Origin: Stramenopiles sp. TOSAG23-3
Lineage: Eukaryota > Sar
Assembly (NCBI GenBank): GCA_900128585.1
Contig: LT642412.1
Coordinates: 1-18,968, forward strand
Direction of reading: 5' to 3'
Length of the DNA: 18,968 bases
Positions 15,080 through 18,968 of this stretch are shown here, in pieces. Position 1 is the stretch's first letter, and each line of letters starts with the position of its first letter. The position numbers were made by a program, and so were the translations under genes. A model generated the notes under the pieces. That model made no database searches and was not told the DNA's origin. It worked only from the letters and a program-made list of their open reading frames with translations.

Positions 15080-15422
15080 TCCAACTCTTTTACAACTATA
15101 CACTACACTATAACGTGTTTCCGCAAAGAACTGTCTTCAAAATAATATTGAAATGATTATCCTCCTGCTTGGCTATCTTCTTTGTGTTTCTTGCATAAGA
15201 AAGCATATACATTCAAATTTGCAAATTTTATTCCTGATTGGAGATTGGAGAACCAAACGCCTCTGCTGCCGCCGCACAACAAATTTTTCACTTCTTTATT
15301 CTTTAGTCGGACGGACAAAATTTATAGTTAAGGGTAACAATGGATTATTAACGTTTATGGATAACTACAGCAATAGACCTTGTAAATATGATATATCCTT
15401 TAACCTTAATTATAGACTCCTC
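15080..15422. other. Spacer between two minus-strand genes
   Basis: 343 bp, A+T-rich. In transcription order it is the 3' flank of the EF-hand gene followed by the promoter and leader of the CWF19-like gene. TTTATT at 15295-15300 and 15227-15232 (AATAAA on the minus strand) are possible 3'-end signals for the EF-hand gene. No short gene can be supported. Confidence 0.5.
15295..15300 (-). terminator. Candidate polyadenylation signal (AATAAA on minus strand) for the EF-hand gene
   Basis: It lies about 123 bp beyond the TAG stop on the minus strand, with a second copy at 15227-15232. Either could serve; evidence is positional only. Confidence 0.25.
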
Positions 15423-16097
15423 CTAAAATAGTTTGTTGGACATTTCTATTAATGCTTCTTCACAAAAGCTTTCAATCTTTTGTTCGATTTCTTTTTTAAT
15501 CGTCTCGGGATTTAGTAACGCTCGTATTGAATTATTAAAGTGGGTTGAAAATTCATCCTTATCTACGTTTCCGTCTCCATCTTGATCGATTGAAACAAAA
15601 ATTTCTTTGGCCATGTTGTCGTCTCCGGGAAGCCTCTCGTCGACGATTTCCGAGAGATGGTTCAAGGACTTCGTTAGGACCGCCTCGGACACTTCCTTCC
15701 GGTATGCCTCGGGCAGCTGCCCCACCGCCTCGTATATTTGTCGGTCGATGGTTACCTTCATGATATAAGGATACCATATCTTGAACGCTTTGATGTACCG
15801 AGACATCAGAGATTTGCATTCCTCCGAGTTCAATGTGCCAGAGCGGTCGATGTCATATCTCTCAAAAATATCTTCCAGTGTTTCTTTACATGCATTGTCA
15901 AACTTTAGAAACATTTTCTTTTCCTCCTCGAGCCGTTTCTCTGGGTGTTTTGCCAAGTCTAACATCTTCTTTATTCCTTCAGGAGAGAGTGTTTTCCTTT
16001 CGGTGTCCAATTCGTACCGGAACAAGGAGTCGAACTCCGTCTTTTCCCGCGGGGCATCATCACGATCCGACGAAGCACAGTCCAAAACGTTTCCCAT
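15423..16097 (-). CDS. EF-hand calcium-binding protein with N-terminal acylation motif
   Basis: 224 residues; ATG in good context (AGGATGG, A at -3 and G at +4), stop TAG. The N terminus MGNVLDCASS has Gly2, the requirement for N-myristoylation, and Cys7, a likely palmitoylation site, so membrane anchoring is expected. Two canonical EF-hand loops are visible: DIDRSGTLNSEE (82-93) and DQDGDGNVDKDE (171-182), each with acidic or oxygen ligands at positions 1, 3, 5, 9 and 12. They are 89 residues apart rather than the usual ~36, so each probably pairs with a degenerate hand or the middle helices form a separate element. The rest is mostly helical and charged. A calcium-sensor role at a membrane is inferred; no specific family (calcineurin B-like, recoverin-like) fits clearly. 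I see no kinase or enzyme domain. Confidence 0.85.
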   Translation of the reverse strand: MGNVLDCASSDRDDAPREKTEFDSLFRYELDTERKTLSPEGIKKMLDLAKHPEKRLEEEKKMFLKFDNACKETLEDIFERYDIDRSGTLNSEECKSLMSRYIKAFKIWYPYIMKVTIDRQIYEAVGQLPEAYRKEVSEAVLTKSLNHLSEIVDERLPGDDNMAKEIFVSIDQDGDGNVDKDEFSTHFNNSIRALLNPETIKKEIEQKIESFCEEALIEMSNKLF

Positions 16098-16147
16098 CCT
16101 GACAAGGGGAAGAGAAAAAAAAGAGAAAGAAAAACAATACCGTCCAA

Positions 16148-16159
16148 TATATATATATA
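16148..16159 (-). promoter_or_regulatory. Possible TATA element for the EF-hand gene
   Basis: An alternating TA run ends about 50 bp upstream of the EF-hand ATG on the minus strand. The placement suits a core promoter, but similar A+T runs are frequent in this spacer. Confidence 0.2.
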
Positions 16160-16241
16160 ATGTATAATATATGTGCTTAAAACTGTTAAAACCAATTCAA
16201 ATCCACATAAAAGGAAACAATCTATACCGTCTTATCTTTTC

Positions 16242-16269
16242 TGAAATCATTCAATTGAAATCATTCAAT
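16242..16269. repeat. Exact tandem 14-bp direct repeat
   Basis: TGAAATCATTCAAT occurs twice back to back. The junction creates the palindrome TTCAATTGAA. It sits about 145-170 bp upstream of the EF-hand start codon; it may be slippage or a paired factor site. Confidence 0.8.
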
Positions 16270-16713
16270 ACAATATATGTACAAACCCCTTTTCTTGTTG
16301 TTTTGTTTCCATTACTTTTTTCTCACTCCTCCTCTCCTCCTCCTCCCCCCATCTCTCATCATATCATTATATGTATACCACCACAGCAGGAAGCAGGAAT
16401 CAATATCTTCTTTTTTCTCTCATATTTTCGTTAGAGAGTATAATAATATATTCTATATATAAATGCTAGAATGGACTTCTTATAGCAAGCTGAAACAATT
16501 TTGCATCCAACCCGTGCAACGGTATTGAATATATATTATGATGTTTCCTATTATTAGTATAGATATAATAATAGATATAAATAGTGTGATAGTGTGATGA
16601 AGTATTATATAATACCGTAGTATAGGATATAGGTCGGTCTATTGATTTCAATAGGAAGAAGTATTGTAGTTATGTTATGCTGTGACTATATACATTAAAT
16701 TAGTGACGACTGG

Positions 16714-16951
16714 CTTTTCTTCTTTTCTTTCTTCTTTTCTTTCTTCTTTTCTTTCTTCTTTTCTTCTTCTTTTCTTTCTTCTTTTCTTTCTTCTTTTCTT
16801 CTTCTTTCTTCTTTTCTTCTTCTTTCTTCTTTTCTTTTCTTTTTTTCTTCTTTTTTTCTTCTTTTCTTCTTTTCTTCTTCTTCTTCTTCTTCTTCTTCTT
16901 TTCTTCTTCTTCTTTTCTTCTTCTTCTTTTCTTCTTCTTCTTCTTCTTCTC
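16714..16951. repeat. 238-bp uninterrupted polypyrimidine (polypurine on minus) tract
   Basis: Every base from 16714 to 16951 on the plus strand is C or T. The left part is built of 12-bp units such as TTTCTTCTTTTC, and the right part decays to TTC triplets. No CC occurs. Such tracts with mirror symmetry can form triplex (H-DNA) and often act as nucleosome-depleted promoter DNA. The tract ends about 210 bp before the TPR-CS start codon. Confidence 0.95.
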
Positions 16952-17160
16952 AATTATTATTATTTTTTTTATTTTTTTTTTTTTTATTTTTTTATTATTA
17001 TTAATTTTCTCCTGTGAACTGTGAACTTCTTCGATATGTGTGATATGTGATACAATAAATGAAGTGTAAACATTGGATTCCTGTTTTCTTTCATGGATTT
17101 GATTGTTTCTGAAAAGCGAACGGAAGGAGTACTATTCATCAACATTTGATCTGCATATAG

Positions 17161-17943
17161 ATGGCAACCTTGGCAGCAACCAACCCCGCGGAAAACGGGG
17201 AGGTCGCGTTGCTGTACGGGCACGAAGAAGATAAACGGCTAGGGAATGAAGCGTTTCTAACGAAAGATTATAAAACTGCGGTGGAGCATTACTCCAATGG
17301 GATTGTGAAATTGCAGGAAAACCCAGAGGAAACCGTCCCAGTCAACATAAAAGCTATCATGCATGGAAACCGATCGGCCTGTTATTTCGAACTGGGGCAG
17401 TATGAGATGGCGAAGCAGGACGCAGACACTTCAACGAAAGTAGATTCAAAATATTTTAAGGGGTACTGGAGGTCTGCGCAATGCGCGGACAAACTTGGTG
17501 ATACAATGGGCTCATTGAGCATTCTATCAGGTGCGCTTGGTATGGACAAAGGCCTTTATGGGGACTCAAAGCACCGGAAAATGTTTTCGAACTTGCGAAA
17601 ACTACGTGAGCAGTTACGCACACACTTGGAGGAGGTCCCTATTGAAAGCTATGCATTTTCTGACGGACGGAAAAAAGTCTCTGCCTACATCGATTTGCCA
17701 GGAATTTCGCTTCTTGACAAGGAAGATATAGTGTTCGAATGTAAAGAAAAGTCGCTTGACTTAAAGGTGTATGGGCTGAATGGGAAGTGTTATCGCCTTT
17801 TTGCACCGGAATTATGGGCGCGTGTAGACCCCGCAAAGAGCAAATTCAAGGTGAAGAAAGAAAAAGAACAGCTCGTGTTGCTTCTGCAAAAGGTATCGAC
17901 TGAAGCGATACATTCAATGTGGGAGAGTCTGCGTCGAAATTGA
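17161..17943 (+). CDS. TPR-CS domain co-chaperone (SGT1/CacyBP-like)
   Basis: 260 residues. An in-frame TAG directly precedes the ATG, which fixes the start; stop TGA. Residues about 21-130 form three TPR motifs (EEDKRLGNEAFLTKDYKTAV, MHGNRSACYFELGQYEMAKQ, YFKGYWRSAQCADKLGD). The five carboxylate-clamp residues known from HOP-type TPRs are present at the expected spacing: Lys25, Asn29, Asn70, Lys100 and Arg104. This predicts binding to the C-terminal EEVD of Hsp70 or Hsp90. Residues about 162-258 form a CS (p23-like) domain, with VSAYIDLPGI, SLDLKVYGLNGKCY and a closing MWESL. It most resembles the CacyBP/SIP and SGT1 CS domains. The SGS domain that usually follows in SGT1 is absent, as the protein ends at the CS. 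A role in Hsp90-linked folding or ubiquitin-ligase assembly is inferred. Confidence 0.85.
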   Translation: MATLAATNPAENGEVALLYGHEEDKRLGNEAFLTKDYKTAVEHYSNGIVKLQENPEETVPVNIKAIMHGNRSACYFELGQYEMAKQDADTSTKVDSKYFKGYWRSAQCADKLGDTMGSLSILSGALGMDKGLYGDSKHRKMFSNLRKLREQLRTHLEEVPIESYAFSDGRKKVSAYIDLPGISLLDKEDIVFECKEKSLDLKVYGLNGKCYRLFAPELWARVDPAKSKFKVKKEKEQLVLLLQKVSTEAIHSMWESLRRN

Positions 17944-17970
17944 GACACGGGAGAGGGTAGTGTGTGTCAA

Positions 17971-17976
17971 AATAAA
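17971..17976 (+). terminator. Candidate polyadenylation signal (AATAAA) for the TPR-CS gene
   Basis: AATAAA lies 28 bp after the TGA stop, within GTCAAAATAAAATATT. It is the most convincing of the candidate 3'-end signals here because the 3' flank is short (165 bp) before the converging gene. Confidence 0.4.
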
Positions 17977-18108
17977 ATATTTATATGCATATGTAAGATA
18001 CAAAATAATGAAAGTAGCGCCGTGGGTTGCAGGCGAAACAAATACTTTTAGTGTTTAACTTTTTAAACTTGCCTTTAGAGGTGTAGTAACATTACCATTT
18101 CAGATATT

Positions 18109-18968
18109 TCACTCGGTCAACGATGCCGTGGAGGACAGGTAGGAACTTCCGGATGAGGTAGAATCGGAGGGAACCCCTCCGGCAAATACATCGAAATGGT
18201 CCTCAAAGTTTCCGTTGAAACCTAGACTTTCCCACGTTGGCAGTAACTCTTCCATAACTTGCTCTGTGCTAGGATTTTCGTTCTCTATCGATTGAAACGA
18301 CTGCGGGAAGGGTCCTTCCGAAATTTCATCTTCAACCCCCTGCGCTTCCTCCGTGCCTACTGTTGTGCCTTTAGCAGTGTCAGGCATCGGCGAAATAGCG
18401 TTTCTGTATGCGCCGAACGACGGCAAGGGCAATATAGTCTCTTCTGACTTTCGTGGTTCTTTGGGGAGTGCTTCCGTGAACGGGTTCCCCCCTTCCGAGC
18501 CTGCTGAACTGTATCCATCCAACTGCCCGTCCTCAAACAAACTATTTTCGTATTCCACGGCAGCCTGAAAGTTTGCGTTGTTGATTCGTAGACTTGGGCA
18601 CGCAATTGTGTCGTTGCAATCGTCGACATTTTCAATTCCTAAAGACACGATACAAAACCGTTGAAGTGACGGTGCTAAATCGATGCTCTGTGGGAGGACG
18701 GGCCAAAACCCGATTGGCCGGGTACTAAGTGTAATCGCCCCTATTTGTACGCTGCAATAATGCGTTTTCCAAAACGACATTTTACGCTGCCCCGATGCCA
18801 ACGTTTTCCAAGTATTATTCTTCCTCAGGCTGTTGATTCTTCCATCCAACACGTCTACTCGTGCAATGCTTCCATGGGACTTTGACTGCCCCACTTGCAG
18901 CCTAGACAATATCTTTTTCCCGCCAATGCTTTTCAACGCCCCTCGGCCTCTTCTCGTATCCCCGCTCG
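18109..18968 (-). CDS. Unrecognised protein with acidic tail bearing NPF and FxDxF motifs, 5'-partial
   Basis: The frame is open to the right edge (codons continue past a TTG at 18936), so the N terminus is outside the window; the first Met inside is at 18780. Residues are counted from the TTG. The part from 1 to about 125 is mixed hydrophobic and basic, possibly a beta-rich folded domain (KTLASGQRKMSFWKTHYCSV, STRPIGFWPVLP, RFCIVSLGI). From about 126 to the TGA stop it is acidic, Ser/Pro/Glu-rich and probably disordered. The tail has an NPF (151-153), the ligand of EH domains, and FEDHF (244-248), which fits FxDxF of AP-2 alpha-appendage ligands, followed by DVF. This hints at clathrin-linked traffic, but short motifs arise by chance and I do not recognise the folded part. 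It converges with the TPR-CS gene. Confidence 0.65.
   Translation of the reverse strand, partial: SGDTRRGRGALKSIGGKKILSRLQVGQSKSHGSIARVDVLDGRINSLRKNNTWKTLASGQRKMSFWKTHYCSVQIGAITLSTRPIGFWPVLPQSIDLAPSLQRFCIVSLGIENVDDCNDTIACPSLRINNANFQAAVEYENSLFEDGQLDGYSSAGSEGGNPFTEALPKEPRKSEETILPLPSFGAYRNAISPMPDTAKGTTVGTEEAQGVEDEISEGPFPQSFQSIENENPSTEQVMEELLPTWESLGFNGNFEDHFDVFAGGVPSDSTSSGSSYLSSTASLTE

Larger units (their letters stand above)
16098..17160. other. Divergent intergenic region with low-complexity DNA
   Basis: About 1.06 kb between the divergently transcribed EF-hand and TPR-CS genes, so it should hold both promoters. It contains a TATATATATATA run at 16148-16159, an exact tandem 14-bp repeat (16242-16269), a C/T-rich CTCCTCC patch near 16324-16352, TATA-rich sequence to about 16640, a 238-bp pure pyrimidine tract (16714-16951), then a T/A-rich tract to about 17005 with a 14-T run. 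Open frames here are low-complexity Ser/Phe or Lys/Arg strings and are not supported as genes. Confidence 0.6.

Noticed and set aside
15080-15103. Eight-residue N-terminal extension of the CWF19-like protein
   Set aside because: It would start at GTG; the first ATG at 15079 gives a family-like N terminus (MSGLLQGISF) with a good start context.
16675-17017. Lys/Arg-rich (-) and Ser/Phe/Leu-rich (+) open frames
   Set aside because: They are the translation of the polypyrimidine tract and carry no information beyond its low complexity.
1-18968. Bacterial or giant-virus origin for the window
   Set aside because: There is no operon packing, ribosome-binding pattern or viral hallmark gene, while the CWF19-like, acylated EF-hand and TPR-CS genes with AATAAA 3' flanks point to a nuclear genome.

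Overview
The window reads as nuclear DNA of a unicellular eukaryote, with six protein genes and no visible intron. The eukaryotic evidence is a CWF19-type spliceosome factor, an EF-hand protein with an N-terminal acylation signal, a TPR-CS co-chaperone, AATAAA elements after several stop codons, and A+T-rich intergenic DNA with long low-complexity tracts. TAA, TAG and TGA are all used as terminal stops, so the standard code fits. The mix of FN2, cadherin-like and ELWxxDGT modules in one secreted giant protein, together with compact intron-poor genes, suggests a marine protist or alga, most likely a stramenopile. That placement is an inference of modest confidence. I see no bacterial operon structure, tRNA, rRNA, CRISPR array, transposase or viral hallmark gene.

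Layout. Bases 1-9980 (+) hold the 3' part of a very large secreted or surface protein gene, at least 3,325 codons and open at the left edge. Bases 10982-13015 (+) encode a 677-residue GPH/MFS_2-type membrane transporter. Bases 13382-15079 (-) encode a CWF19-like protein. Bases 15423-16097 (-) encode a two-EF-hand protein whose N terminus looks myristoylated and palmitoylated. Bases 17161-17943 (+) encode a TPR-CS protein with an intact Hsp70/Hsp90 carboxylate clamp. Bases 18109-18968 (-) hold the 3' part of an unrecognised gene whose acidic tail carries endocytic-type short motifs. The gene pairs at 13.0-13.4 kb and 17.9-18.1 kb converge. The pair around 16.1-17.2 kb diverges, and its 1.06-kb spacer contains an uninterrupted 238-bp pyrimidine tract.

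The genes do not form an evident pathway. They look like independent eukaryotic units: surface/adhesion, solute transport, RNA processing, calcium signalling at membranes, protein folding, and possibly membrane traffic.

The most striking object is the giant protein. It is built as host repeats interrupted by guest domains: FN2 in a repeat connector, a jelly-roll-like module inside an N-terminal repeat, and an ELWxxDGT beta-propeller inside the twelfth cadherin-like repeat. The propeller itself carries a six-cysteine insert in its second blade.
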